A stretch of DNA of 43,414 bases from an uncultured Mycoplasmatota bacterium (GCA_948467605.1 CAOKET010000013.1:1-43414), one strand, 5' to 3'; shown: positions 7,461 to 15,988, counted from the stretch's first letter. The notes: a model not told the origin generated them from the sequence alone. Numbers and translations are program-made.

Positions 7461-7835
7461 TTAATCATGAAAATCTATTATTGTAATAAATTTATCTGTT
7501 AAATCTATATTTTTTATTTTATCTTCAAAATCCTCATGTTTAATCCAATCTTCACCATTCCAACTTTCTCTTACATATAAATTTTCTTCATCATCTATTA
7601 CTACATAACAATCATCAATTTTAAAATCAATCATATCTTTAAAATAACCACCATCAACATATAGAACTTTATGATTAAAATTTATTTTTATCTTACTACC
7701 ATATCTTCCACCTATTTGCCACCAATCCCATGCAAATTCTTTAGTGTCAAAATTTTCTCTATATTTTTCTAATATATTTGATAATTCGCTTTCAGTTGGC
7801 AATTTCTTTGTAATAATATGTCCCTTAAAGTGCAT
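7461..7835 (-). CDS. Hypothetical phage protein (124 aa)
   Basis: Starts MHFKGHIITKKLPTESEL behind GGAGGTAATGAATA, its ATG abutting the previous stop. It contains 'WDWWQIGGRYGSKIKIN' and 'VRESWNGEDWIKHEDFED', patterns I recall from early phage proteins of unknown role. Probably soluble. Confidence 0.6.
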   Translation of the reverse strand: MHFKGHIITKKLPTESELSNILEKYRENFDTKEFAWDWWQIGGRYGSKIKINFNHKVLYVDGGYFKDMIDFKIDDCYVVIDDEENLYVRESWNGEDWIKHEDFEDKIKNIDLTDKFITIIDFHD

Positions 7836-8074
7836 TATTCATTACCTCCTACTTTATCTATTATTTGTAACACTCTTCTAGCACTAATTAATTTGTCTTT
7901 TGTATTACTATCCAAGTCCCAATCTCTTTTTGCATATTCTCTTATATCAATTAGTGCTTGTTTTAAATTTGTGTTTTCTTTATATAAAGTGTTTCGTTCC
8001 ATAAAGTATTTATCACTTTGACTAGCTTGCTTTTCAAGAGTATCTATATAATTTATTATTTTTTCTTTATTCAT
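7835..8074 (-). CDS. Small coiled-coil phage protein
   Basis: 79 residues from ATG 8074. An ATG at 8080 directly abuts the AAGGAG site, whereas 8074 has proper 6-base spacing and matches the repeated junction module at 8565, 8818 and 9326. Charged and helical, with 'LYKENTNLKQALIDIREYAKRD' recalling short phage proteins of the ead/Ea22 type. Function unknown. Confidence 0.6.
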   Translation of the reverse strand: MNKEKIINYIDTLEKQASQSDKYFMERNTLYKENTNLKQALIDIREYAKRDWDLDSNTKDKLISARRVLQIIDKVGGNE

Positions 8075-8567
8075 TGTCATCTCCTTCGATTATTATATTT
8101 TCTTCCCATGTATCTGAAATTGTAGAAATCCAACCACAATGAATTGCTTTAATACTTCCATCTGGTCTATAAAATTTTTGTGCATCTTTTCCTTGATAAA
8201 TTTTTACTCCAAAATTAGTTTTACCTTTTTTTATACCATATCTAAGTACATCACTTACTATAATAATAAAGTCCATGTTTATAGAAATTAAATACCTAAT
8301 AAACTCTCTTACTTGACTAAATGGTGGATTTGTAATAACTAAATCATACTTTGAATAATCTATATTCCGCCATTCTTTATCATCACATTTAACATCATAA
8401 TAACAGTCTTTTAAATACTTATATATATTACTTTCTTTGTTATCACAAGGACATATTATCTTTTTATTTCTTAAATCATATTTATGTAATTCTCTTACCA
8501 CATCTTTATACATGGTATAGAACTCATCATCAAGTGTCTTTCTTTTGCAGGTCTTCAATTGTTGCAT
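8067..8567 (-). CDS. EcoRI-type adenine DNA methyltransferase, short form
   Basis: 166 residues. 'DEFYT' near the N-terminus, 'KKIICPCDN' (likely AdoMet-binding motif I) and catalytic motif IV 'TNPPF' (N80-F83) match the EcoRI-like adenine methyltransferase family. It would methylate adenine N6 in phage or host DNA. It is about half the usual family length of roughly 300 residues, so it is either a minimal version or degraded. No restriction endonuclease is adjacent, so a protective anti-restriction role is more likely than a restriction-modification pair. It begins and ends with the repeated GGAGATRACAATG junction. Confidence 0.7.
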   Translation of the reverse strand: MQQLKTCKRKTLDDEFYTMYKDVVRELHKYDLRNKKIICPCDNKESNIYKYLKDCYYDVKCDDKEWRNIDYSKYDLVITNPPFSQVREFIRYLISINMDFIIIVSDVLRYGIKKGKTNFGVKIYQGKDAQKFYRPDGSIKAIHCGWISTISDTWEENIIIEGDDNE

Positions 8568-8820
8568 TGTTATCTCCTTTTGTTAAATGACTAAACCTTT
8601 GAATATAATAATTTTTAAATTTAGTTATGTATATTTTATCTTTAAATCTTTTATATTCACATCTAGACCAAAGTTCACTTTTTCCATTATCATTTATAAA
8701 ATCTTCGCTTTTATAGGTTTTTAAAAATGGTAAAATTAATTTCATATAAAATGGTGTTTTTAAATCAAGTCTAGTTGTATCAAATACTTTTTTGTAATCA
8801 TAATCATAAATACTATTCAT
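8530..8820 (-). CDS. Hypothetical phage protein (96 aa)
   Basis: Basic, aromatic-rich small protein (MNSIYDYDYKKVFDTTRLD). The last 13 residues are encoded within the start of the methyltransferase gene in another frame (38-bp overlap), and its KGDNN near the end comes from the ribosome site of that gene. Unknown function. Confidence 0.55.
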   Translation of the reverse strand: MNSIYDYDYKKVFDTTRLDLKTPFYMKLILPFLKTYKSEDFINDNGKSELWSRCEYKRFKDKIYITKFKNYYIQRFSHLTKGDNNATIEDLQKKDT

Positions 8821-9328
8821 TGTTATCTCCTTTAAGACAAGAAAGATTCTCTAGAACAAATGTGGAGACATTTTCATTACCTAATCCCCATTGATTATTA
8901 ATTACATAGTAGCTCATAAAATCAAATACAAATTCACTATCTAGAATATAAAAATCGTTCATTCTTTTACCATATTTTTGAATAAAATAACAACATTGTG
9001 CAATATTCTTATTTATTTCACCATATTTATAAGTTTTATCATATCTAAATGTTAAATCCACATTTTTACTTATTACTCCAAGACTTTCATTATATGTAAA
9101 TGGTATTTGATATAACATAACTATTTCTTTTAATGGCATTTCATCGTTTCCTGCCAATTTTGCTTCAATAGTTTCTTCAATGCCTTTTTTAGGTATAATT
9201 ATCATCCCCCAACCAGTTCTTATATTTTCTAAGTCTTTTCTATTAAAAGGATATTCATCTCTAAGAAAATAGGCAAAATTAAGCCATTTCATTGTATTTT
9301 CAAAATTGTAATATTTAGTTTCTTCCAT
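8813..9328 (-). CDS. Hypothetical phage protein (171 aa)
   Basis: Starts at ATG 9328 behind AAAGGAGATAACA and ends ...LKGDNNE, where those codons double as the next gene's ribosome site. Mixed alpha/beta, aromatic-rich (RTGWGMIIIPKKGIEE). No recognised domain. Confidence 0.55.
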   Translation of the reverse strand: MEETKYYNFENTMKWLNFAYFLRDEYPFNRKDLENIRTGWGMIIIPKKGIEETIEAKLAGNDEMPLKEIVMLYQIPFTYNESLGVISKNVDLTFRYDKTYKYGEINKNIAQCCYFIQKYGKRMNDFYILDSEFVFDFMSYYVINNQWGLGNENVSTFVLENLSCLKGDNNE

Positions 9329-9542
9329 TGTTATCTCCTTTGCATTTGATTAATATTTCTAATAAATCCATAATATCTGTCCCTTGAATAGACCATTTCT
9401 CCATTCGCAAATCTTCTATCTTATTTATTGCTTCATCAATAGCAGATTCTCTTTGTTTGAGTTGATTTACTAATTCTTGATTTTTTTTCTTTAATTCTGC
9501 TTTCTCAACTTCCAAAATAGATATATATTGTTCTCTGTTCAT
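9315..9542 (-). CDS. Small coiled-coil phage protein (75 aa)
   Basis: Nearly all heptad-rich helix in the first half (VEKAELKKKNQELVNQLKQ). Its C-terminus KCKGDNNGRN is encoded across the next gene's ribosome site and start. Unknown role. Confidence 0.55.
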   Translation of the reverse strand: MNREQYISILEVEKAELKKKNQELVNQLKQRESAIDEAINKIEDLRMEKWSIQGTDIMDLLEILIKCKGDNNGRN

Positions 9543-9543
9543 A

Positions 9544-9882
9544 TTATTTATTTCTCCTTATAGTAGTTTCTAAAATAAAATTGGTTTCAATAACTTCTAT
9601 TGTTCCATATTCTTTCGTATAGACCTCAAAAGCATTTTCTTTTATATTTTCTTTAATTTTTTCTAGTAATTCTTCTTTATGTTGAATTTGTTCTTTTAGT
9701 TGTTGGTTTTCTTGTTGTAATTGTTTAATTTTAATTTCATCATTAGCACACCATTCATAAACATCTGCTTTATCCATTCTTCTACAACCCCAAATAACAC
9801 TTCGTTTTATTCTTTCATCTTCTGTCATATTTTTTACAGGGATACCTAAAATGTCACAATTATATAAATCTTCTTCATTCAT
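9544..9882 (-). CDS. Coiled-coil phage protein (112 aa)
   Basis: N-terminal 45 residues contain 'DILGIPVKNMTEDERI' and 'WGCRRMDKADVYEWC'. A strong coiled coil follows (KQLQQENQQLKEQIQHKEEL) and then a beta-like tail. It overlaps the upstream gene by 8 bp. Unknown function. Confidence 0.55.
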   Translation of the reverse strand: MNEEDLYNCDILGIPVKNMTEDERIKRSVIWGCRRMDKADVYEWCANDEIKIKQLQQENQQLKEQIQHKEELLEKIKENIKENAFEVYTKEYGTIEVIETNFILETTIRRNK

Positions 9883-10195
9883 ACTTACTACTCTTTACCC
9901 TTTCTAAAATTTCTTGATAATTATTTAAAGAATTTTCATATAATCTTAATTCTTCCCCATAAGGTTCAATTTTGTTGCTTTTGGGATTTATCAAACTATT
10001 AATTTGATTTATCTTATCTTCTAAATACTTTATTAGTTTTTGTTCTCTATTGTCTTGTTTCAAAAAGTTAAATAAAGTTTCTTCAGACATAAATCCAATA
10101 GGGCATTTACCTAAATATTTATCATATATTTCTTTTGGTATTTCTCCACTAGCAATCATCTTAGCAATTTGTTGTAACATCTCTTCTTTACTCAT
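9875..10195 (-). CDS. Hypothetical phage protein (106 aa)
   Basis: Starts MSKEEMLQQIAKMIASGEIP behind AGGAGGATAT. Helical and charged; no known motif. Part of the run of small early genes. Confidence 0.55.
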   Translation of the reverse strand: MSKEEMLQQIAKMIASGEIPKEIYDKYLGKCPIGFMSEETLFNFLKQDNREQKLIKYLEDKINQINSLINPKSNKIEPYGEELRLYENSLNNYQEILERVKSSKYE

Positions 10196-10203
10196 ATATC
10201 CTC

Positions 10204-10659
10204 CTAATTACCAAAATATAACCACCATTTAGCAAGTCTGTATTCTAGTTTACTTTCTTTTAATTCTTTTATTTTGTTATTATTTTCTGTATATGTATTT
10301 ATTTGATTTTTAACTAATTCATCACTTTTTAAATCTGGATATATTGTTACAAGAGTAATAGAACTATCACTTGCAAACTCTTTTAATGTATTACCCTCAT
10401 ATTGCATATATTCTTTTACTAATGAATCTATTTGAGATTCTATTTGTTTATTCTCTTCTTGATACATAATTATTTTTTCATCTATTATTTTGGCTTGTCC
10501 TAATTGATGAAAGCATATAAACATACCTATTAAACAAGCACCAAACAATAATAAACTTCCACTTGCTGATATTGATTGTATGTCATAATCATCACATACA
10601 TCTATAATTCCTACTACTACAAATATTACTATTGCTATTACTATCCCTAAAATTAACAT
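10204..10659 (-). CDS. Membrane protein with coiled-coil segment
   Basis: 151 residues. Two hydrophobic helices (about 2-20 and 35-52) are followed by a charged helical region. Probably an inner-membrane early phage protein; a host-interaction role is possible but not shown. Overlaps the HNH frame by 7 bp. Confidence 0.55.
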   Translation of the reverse strand: MLILGIVIAIVIFVVVGIIDVCDDYDIQSISASGSLLLFGACLIGMFICFHQLGQAKIIDEKIIMYQEENKQIESQIDSLVKEYMQYEGNTLKEFASDSSITLVTIYPDLKSDELVKNQINTYTENNNKIKELKESKLEYRLAKWWLYFGN

Positions 10660-11081
10660 TTCTTTTCCTCCTCTACTTTATAACTCATTTGTTCTAAATT
10701 ATCTATTCTCTCTTTTAATATTTCAATTTCATTACATAATTGTTTTATAGTTGGTTTTAGCCCATTATTATATGCATGAATCAAATTATAACTTCTTGTG
10801 CACCACTCTAAGTTATTTACATTGTTATTTAATTTATTACCATCTTTATGATTTACATCTTTAAATTTATTTGGATTTGGTATAAACGTTTCTGCTACTA
10901 AACGATGTACTAAATAATATTTTCTATTATGATTAACATCTGTTAAAGGTACACGATAATATTCACAACTACAATTATTTGGTTTCATTATATGTTCTTT
11001 AATTTTTCCATAACCTCTATTACAGTTTTTTAATCTTTCTAATGCCTTAACTTCTCCTATGTTATTTATTTCGTATAATCC
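10653..11081 (-). pseudogene. HNH homing endonuclease, 5'-truncated
   Basis: The open frame with an ATG covers 10653-10988 (111 residues) and has the HNH_3 pattern: 'HRLVAETFIPNPN' and 'VNHKDGNKLNNNVNNLEWCTRSYN'. The same frame stays open upstream to 11081 and encodes 'GLYEINNIGEVKALERL', a NUMOD4-like N-terminus, but has no ATG, GTG or TTG until the internal ATG. That piece follows directly after the TAA of the neighbouring gene, as if a deletion joined the two. Any translation would start at ATG 10988, giving HNH without NUMOD4. Confidence 0.65.
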
Positions 11082-11501
11082 TTAATTGGTTTCCACTCTA
11101 TATTCTGCATTTTTAAATGACTCCTTTGTTACTATTGATTCAATATCGTTTTCAAATATATTTCCATAATTTATTTTATGGTATGCTTCAGTTGTAACGT
11201 ATTTTCTATCTTCTATTGACTTTCCAATTTGAACCACTTTATAACCATTAACATAATCTCCAACTTCTATTAAGTCTATTATGTCAAAACTTGGTTCTCC
11301 TACTATAATTTTATCTATATTATCTAATGTTGTTAAGGTATCTCCATATTCTTCATCAAAAATATAATTATCAAATATATGCTTTGATTTCCAATGATTA
11401 TACGAACGACTTCCATCATCTTTAAGGACATTAATGCCTAATCCTAAATATTTAGCAATTCCTTTTTTAGTTCTTACATACATTCCTTCTTTTATTTTCA
11501 T
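11082..11501 (-). CDS. Hypothetical phage protein (139 aa)
   Basis: Begins MKIKEGMYVRTKKGIAKYLG, an SH3-like/beta-barrel-looking start, and has 'IIDLIEVGDYVNGYKVVQI'. The ribosome site is AGGAGTAGTT. Its stop TAA directly abuts the remnant of an HNH gene in the same frame, so its 3' end may have been altered. Function unknown. Confidence 0.6.
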   Translation of the reverse strand: MKIKEGMYVRTKKGIAKYLGLGINVLKDDGSRSYNHWKSKHIFDNYIFDEEYGDTLTTLDNIDKIIVGEPSFDIIDLIEVGDYVNGYKVVQIGKSIEDRKYVTTEAYHKINYGNIFENDIESIVTKESFKNAEYRVETN

Positions 11502-11526
11502 AACTACTCCTTATCAAATATAATTT

Positions 11527-11865
11527 TTATAAATCTTTTGGCAAATCAACATATACGAATATTGCTTTGTGATATTCCAAATTATCAACTACATCTTTTG
11601 CTTTTTTCTCTGCTTCTTCTTGTGTTAGTTCTTCATATTCTTTTGTTTCTATTAACCATTCAATGTAATCTTCTGGCTCATCTTTAAATACCCAAGTACA
11701 ATCTCCATAACCATAAGAATCTACTTTTGCATATTCTTTTATATATGATGTAGAAAATTGACCTAGCCAAGTACCATAATCATCTGATACTACATCACTA
11801 TATACCCATGCAAACACAGGTAAATCTGGATTATTTTTTATTAGTTCTATTAATTCATTATTCAT
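11527..11865 (-). CDS. Hypothetical phage protein (112 aa)
   Basis: 'LPVFAWVYSDVVSDDYGTW' and 'DWLIETKEYEEL'-like acidic segments mark a family I have seen in Firmicutes phages without known function. ATG 11865 overlaps the upstream stop; GTG 11874 is an alternative. Confidence 0.55.
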   Translation of the reverse strand: MNNELIELIKNNPDLPVFAWVYSDVVSDDYGTWLGQFSTSYIKEYAKVDSYGYGDCTWVFKDEPEDYIEWLIETKEYEELTQEEAEKKAKDVVDNLEYHKAIFVYVDLPKDL

Positions 11866-12148
11866 AATCTTCACTATATAAATTGTTTATTTTTTCAAAC
11901 AATTCTTCTCCTATCTCATTTATTGTTATATCATCTATATCTAAAAGTTCTAAATAACCATGAATATAACACCACTCATAATATTCTTTTTTAGTTATTT
12001 GATTATCTTTATATTTTTTAGTTTCTATTTCAAAATCTGTATAATACTGATGACAATACTTTTTTGAAATGTGATTATAGTAACTATTTTTGTTTATTAA
12101 TTTTTTATTACAATAAGGGCATTTATATATTGTTAATTTTTCTATCAT
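11858..12148 (-). CDS. Small zinc-finger-like phage protein
   Basis: 96 residues. 'YKCPYCNKKLINKNSYYNHISKKYCHQYY' near the N-terminus (C10, C13, H26, then C/H) matches a C2H2-like zinc finger. The remainder is acidic. Start ATG behind GAGAGGAAAA. Possibly DNA or RNA binding. Confidence 0.6.
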   Translation of the reverse strand: MIEKLTIYKCPYCNKKLINKNSYYNHISKKYCHQYYTDFEIETKKYKDNQITKKEYYEWCYIHGYLELLDIDDITINEIGEELFEKINNLYSEDYE

Positions 12149-12644
12149 TTTTCCTCTCTTTCCTTAAGCAAGCTGTGTCATTTAATAATCTTGCTATCAA
12201 AATTCCAGTCTTTGTAGTATTAACATCTTTAAATAATAAGTGTTTATTTTTTGCTGTTAATTTATCTTTTACACGTACCAAAATTAAGTTATCTATATCA
12301 AAGTTTTTATTATTACTATCACCAAAAATAATGCTATATCCTTTTGGTATTCCCCCCCCTGTTTTATTTTTATATATGTAATGATGTTTTAATTCCCATT
12401 TATTTTCTTCAGTTTTTATCATAGTATATCCTTGAGAATTTACAAATTCATATCCTATAGGTTTTATATTATGAGGTTTTGTATTTGGAGGAAACTTTGT
12501 AATAATTCCACTTCGTAATTTATTTTTCTTTTTAAAACTTATTATTGTATTTCTAGCTATATTTGAGTTGAATGTTTGATTTAATAAACTCGTTAATTCA
12601 AATGTAGTTTTTCCTAAATAATTATTGAAGATAAAAATCTTCAT
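12123..12644 (-). CDS. HNH endonuclease with N-terminal HTH
   Basis: 173 residues from ATG 12644 (GTG 12668 is an alternative with no ribosome site). The N-terminal 55 residues resemble an HTH (GKTTFELTSLLNQTFN). The centre has the HNH_3 pattern 'ELKHHYIYKNKTGGGIPKGYSIIFGDSNN...DIDNLILV'. It is likely a homing endonuclease, which often sit between phage genes. A run of eight G (8 C at 12352-12359 on the plus strand) lies in the KTGGGIP codons and is prone to slippage. Confidence 0.75.
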   Translation of the reverse strand: MKIFIFNNYLGKTTFELTSLLNQTFNSNIARNTIISFKKKNKLRSGIITKFPPNTKPHNIKPIGYEFVNSQGYTMIKTEENKWELKHHYIYKNKTGGGIPKGYSIIFGDSNNKNFDIDNLILVRVKDKLTAKNKHLLFKDVNTTKTGILIARLLNDTACLRKERKNDRKINNI

Positions 12645-12648
12645 CTCT

Positions 12649-12903
12649 CTACTTAGTCTTGTTACCACTATCTAACAACCTATTTATATTTTCATCTTTT
12701 TCTAATGCATACTCATTTGAAATTTTTACAGCTGACAATACAGTATTTGCATTATTAACAATTTCCTGGGCTATATTTGCAATTGCTTTTGATCTTTTTA
12801 TTTCTCTATCAAAATTAGTTTCCTCTTTAATACTTTCATCATCGTTTAATCTTTCTAATTCTTCAAATAAATATTTATTTAATGCTACTAGATCTGTTTT
12901 CAT
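12649..12903 (-). CDS. Hypothetical phage protein (84 aa)
   Basis: MKTDLVALNKYLFEELERLNDDES, with a central KAIANIAQEIVNNANTVL, is a pattern I recall from phage replication/recombination regions (often near SSB and RuvC). All-helical. Function unknown. Confidence 0.65.
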   Translation of the reverse strand: MKTDLVALNKYLFEELERLNDDESIKEETNFDREIKRSKAIANIAQEIVNNANTVLSAVKISNEYALEKDENINRLLDSGNKTK

Positions 12904-12907
12904 ATTT

Positions 12908-13150
12908 TTAATCTTCTATCCTTATAACAAGTAAGGCATTAGAATACTCTCCTTTCTTCATTCTTCTTCTATTTGTAGGTGTTCCTAAAAAAGTTATATA
13001 GTTTATACTTCGATTTATTAAATTAGCTAAATACTTTTTAGTACCTAAATCTATAAATGTATCGCCCTTATATAGGGCATAAAGTTTTTCTGCTTTGTTA
13101 GTTTTCTTACAAGATATGTTTTCATACATACAGTCAATACTATCTTGCAT
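12908..13150 (-). CDS. Hypothetical phage protein (80 aa)
   Basis: 'YALYKGDTFIDLGTKKYLAN' and 'YITFLGTPTNRRRMKKGEYSNALLVIRIED' resemble small phage proteins that read like DNA-binding regulators. GGAGG ribosome site. Function unknown. Confidence 0.6.
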   Translation of the reverse strand: MQDSIDCMYENISCKKTNKAEKLYALYKGDTFIDLGTKKYLANLINRSINYITFLGTPTNRRRMKKGEYSNALLVIRIED

Positions 13151-13167
13151 TCTACATCTACCTCCTT

Positions 13168-13614
13168 CTAATTATTAACTTTGTCTAAATATGTTATTCC
13201 AACTGCATATGCAGACCATATATCTGCTTTAAATCCATAAAACCATCCTGGATTTTTTTTAGTACCAACTTGTCCAAATCTATCTATTAATGCTTGTCTA
13301 ATATTACTGTCTTTTGCTTTCATACTTCCACAAATATTGATTTTTTCATCTTTACGGTAAACATAGTAATAACTAGCACAATCTCTTCTTTGTATAAACC
13401 TACCTATCCATACACAAGTTTCAAATACCTCTTTACCAACTGGCATACCATAACTAGCTATCATTTCTATTACTAATGTTTCGTATTTTAATTCACATAA
13501 TTTTATAAGTAATAATTGATTGTCTATTTTTCCAAATTCTATAGGTTTATATGTTTCTTTATCTATTACACAATATGCACTTTCTATATTTCCTGGGTCT
13601 ATTGCTAAAATCAT
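13168..13614 (-). CDS. RuvC-like Holliday junction resolvase
   Basis: 148 residues. RNase H fold acidic residues are visible: D6 in 'LAIDPG', E50 in 'LVIEMIASYG', and the C-terminal 'KADIWSAYAVG' aspartate. It would resolve branched DNA before packaging, fitting the adjacent SSAP/exonuclease/SSB block. GGAGG site before the ATG. Phage members of this family are usually this short. Confidence 0.8.
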   Translation of the reverse strand: MILAIDPGNIESAYCVIDKETYKPIEFGKIDNQLLLIKLCELKYETLVIEMIASYGMPVGKEVFETCVWIGRFIQRRDCASYYYVYRKDEKINICGSMKAKDSNIRQALIDRFGQVGTKKNPGWFYGFKADIWSAYAVGITYLDKVNN

Positions 13615-13628
13615 ATATTTGCCTCCAA

Positions 13629-14096
13629 CTACTTATTAAATTCTTCAAATCGAATTGCATCCATTTTCTTTTTTAATGAATTTATTTTTTCTTCTGTTGC
13701 TGTATAACTATTTTTAAATCTTTTTAATGAACATTCTTTATCTGCTAATTTGCTTATGTCGTCTTTACTCATTCGTGTTGCCAATGCTTCGAAATAAGAT
13801 ATTGCTGGTGCTTTTCCATTGTCTTTATTCCAGTTTTTTCTTTCATTTGTTGTGTTGATTGCTGTATCTATTTGTATTTTAGTTTTTAATTCGATTATAT
13901 CTCTTGTTAATCTTGCTATTATTTCTCCAATTATATAGTTTAGATTACTGTAAACCTCTATATTGTGAGCATAATCATACATCGTGTTGCAATCCTTTAA
14001 TAATCCATCAAATACCTTTTGATACATATCCTTAAGTTCAATTTCTGATGAATTTTTTATACTAAATGGATTGAATAAATAATACTTTTCATTCAT
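13629..14096 (-). CDS. Conserved phage protein in recombination block
   Basis: 155 residues, mostly helical. 'ERKNWNKDNGKAPAISYFEAL' and a C-terminal coiled coil 'YTATEEKINSLKKKMDAIRFEEFNK' are typical of an uncharacterised protein that sits between SSB and RuvC in Clostridium/Streptococcus-type phages. Function unknown. Confidence 0.65.
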   Translation of the reverse strand: MNEKYYLFNPFSIKNSSEIELKDMYQKVFDGLLKDCNTMYDYAHNIEVYSNLNYIIGEIIARLTRDIIELKTKIQIDTAINTTNERKNWNKDNGKAPAISYFEALATRMSKDDISKLADKECSLKRFKNSYTATEEKINSLKKKMDAIRFEEFNK

Positions 14097-14107
14097 ATGA
14101 ATTACCT

Positions 14108-14542
14108 CTAAAATGGCAAGTCATCCATAGTTACTGTTATATCTCCAAATTCTGCAAATGGATCAGTTTGTGGTTTTGGTTGTACTTGCTTTGAGGTTTC
14201 TTCTACTGCTGGTTTAGATTGTTCTTTTGCAGTATCAATCAATTCTAATCTTTCTACAATTACCTCTGTTACATATGCTTTTGTACCATCTTGTTTGTCA
14301 TAACTTCTATTTGCTATTCTTCCTTCTATCAAAATCTTGCTACCTTTCATAGCATATTTGCTTAATATTTCTGCTGTTTCCTTCCAAACAACAATATTTA
14401 TAAATTGGCTATCATATTCGCCATTTTCATTTTTATAATTATTTCTAACTGCTATTGTATTTTGTATAACTGCTTTATTACTTGTTGTATATCTTAATTC
14501 TATATCTTTACATATACGACCACTTAAAATTACTTTATTCAT
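14108..14542 (-). CDS. ssb: Single-stranded DNA-binding protein
   Basis: 144 residues. An OB fold begins 'MNKVILSGRICKDIELRYT' and continues through 'NTIAVRNNYKN...SQFINIVVWKETAEIL'. A disordered Gln/Pro-rich linker leads to the acidic tip DDLPF that recruits partner proteins. It is a phage-encoded SSB supporting replication and annealing by the SSAP. Confidence 0.93.
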   Translation of the reverse strand: MNKVILSGRICKDIELRYTTSNKAVIQNTIAVRNNYKNENGEYDSQFINIVVWKETAEILSKYAMKGSKILIEGRIANRSYDKQDGTKAYVTEVIVERLELIDTAKEQSKPAVEETSKQVQPKPQTDPFAEFGDITVTMDDLPF

Positions 14543-14551
14543 TATTTCCTC

Positions 14552-14800
14552 CTATATAAAATCTTTATCGCTTATTCCATACATTTCACTTGCTGGAATG
14601 GGTTTGTAATTATCTCTTATATCGTTTTCTAAATCTTGTTTTTCTTCTTTTAAATTGCTTATCTCTAATAGTAAATCTTCTACTAAACTCATAAAACTGT
14701 CTGTAGGTATAAATTCATTTATCAACTCATAATCTGTAGATGTTATTTTTGATGCTTGTTGTATAACCTTTAACTCTTTATCATTTAACTTGTAATACAT
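14552..14800 (-). CDS. Small phage protein (82 aa)
   Basis: Starts at ATG 14800 (MYYKLNDKELKVIQQ) because AAGGAGGAAGA precedes it; the longer frame from 14836 lies inside the exonuclease gene. Overlaps the exonuclease by 16 bp. Acidic and helical. Unknown role. Confidence 0.6.
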   Translation of the reverse strand: MYYKLNDKELKVIQQASKITSTDYELINEFIPTDSFMSLVEDLLLEISNLKEEKQDLENDIRDNYKPIPASEMYGISDKDFI

Positions 14801-15360
14801 TCTTCCTCCTTCGGCATTAAGCCATTCTCTATACAATATGTAAGATAGTTTAATCTAGGTAGGTATATATCATTAATAAAACTCTCATCATATTCTATTT
14901 CGTGTTTTGATAACCTATCTAAATCTATCTCATTGAAATAATTGGTATAGTCTTCTTTTATAAGTCCATAAGCATCTATTTCAGCACAATGTATACCACT
15001 CGAATACATTTGAACTTGAACTTGATTTATATAATCTCTATGTTTGCTTAGTTCAAAACCACTAGTGTACTTATAAGTTTTAACTTCATATATCTTAGTT
15101 GAAGTATTACCATCCAGATTAACTCTTAATCTGCCTATAATAATTTGTTTATCCTTTTCTAAACCAGATATATTAAGTGCATCCAAAATTTTATGCTCAT
15201 AATAAGTTCCTGCTAGTGTACTATCGTTTGAAAAATTGTTTTGATGTATTCCTAACTTTGTTAACCACCATTTTTCAAATGTTTTTGTTTTCCAATTACC
15301 TACTATATACTTGGTATCACTTGCACCAAAATAATTGCTTCTATCTTTATTTGATATCAA
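14785..15360 (-). CDS. YqaJ-like recombination exonuclease
   Basis: 191 residues. PD-(D/E)xK landmarks: 'FGASDTKYIVG' near the N-terminus, 'GTYYEHKILDAL' (Glu), 'LRVNLDGNT' (Asp) and 'IYEVKTYK' (ExK), then 'INQVQVQMYSSG'. It would resect double-stranded DNA to load the SSAP encoded just upstream, as in lambda Exo/Beta. TTG start at 15360; the gene overlaps the SSAP by 14 bp. Confidence 0.75.
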   Translation of the reverse strand: MISNKDRSNYFGASDTKYIVGNWKTKTFEKWWLTKLGIHQNNFSNDSTLAGTYYEHKILDALNISGLEKDKQIIIGRLRVNLDGNTSTKIYEVKTYKYTSGFELSKHRDYINQVQVQMYSSGIHCAEIDAYGLIKEDYTNYFNEIDLDRLSKHEIEYDESFINDIYLPRLNYLTYCIENGLMPKEEECITS

Positions 15361-15988
15361 TGTTACTTAATTCCTTTTCAAAATTACTTAAAGTATCAAA
15401 ATAACTAAATAGTGCTTTTACCTCATCCTCTGTTTTATTAAGTTTTTGCGCTATCTCTTTAGTAGTTAATCCTAACTTAAGTTTACTTGTATAGATAATC
15501 TGACATCTTTCTTTGATTTTGAAAATGTCATGTTTGTTTAGATCATCTTCAAAGTTTTCTTTTTCATTTTGTTCCTCTTCTTTAAGCCATAAATTAAAAC
15601 CTAATCCTGTTCTTATAGCTACACCTTTTACAAATAATCTAGTTTGACAATTCCATAATCTTTGTTGTGTCATAGAATTATCTTTTACTGGATTTGCTCC
15701 ATTTGTAACAGGGCCTCTTTGTATAAATTCTAAATCATCTATTACAATCTTTACTGCTGTTTCATATACTCTATTTGTATTATCTTTACTATCAGTAAAT
15801 ACTTGTTCTGTCATAAATAAACTGCTTCCTGTACTTGGATTTACTACTGGTTCAAAATAAACTGTATTTGCTCCATTTTCATGTAGTAAATCAATTACTT
15901 TTGCCCAATTAAGATAATCTGCTCCATCTCGTTTATCTGTCCATTCACTTACATCTATTTTTCTTAATTCATCATAACTTTTTAGCAT
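15347..15988 (-). CDS. Single-strand annealing protein (Sak/DUF1071-like)
   Basis: 213 residues. 'DYLNWAKVIDLLHE', the aromatic 'FEPVV' and 'SMTQQRLWNCQTRLFVKGVAIRTGLGFNLW' match the DUF1071 annealing-protein family. It binds single strands for phage recombination. A C-terminal extension after about 150 (HTH-like 'LTTKEIAQKLNKTEDEVKAL') may bind DNA or SSB. Strong AGGAGG site. Pairs with the downstream exonuclease. Confidence 0.75.
   Translation of the reverse strand: MLKSYDELRKIDVSEWTDKRDGADYLNWAKVIDLLHENGANTVYFEPVVNPSTGSSLFMTEQVFTDSKDNTNRVYETAVKIVIDDLEFIQRGPVTNGANPVKDNSMTQQRLWNCQTRLFVKGVAIRTGLGFNLWLKEEEQNEKENFEDDLNKHDIFKIKERCQIIYTSKLKLGLTTKEIAQKLNKTEDEVKALFSYFDTLSNFEKELSNIDIK

Noticed and set aside
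8067..8567. A complete restriction-modification system
   Set aside because: Only a short methyltransferase is present; neighbours show no endonuclease motifs.
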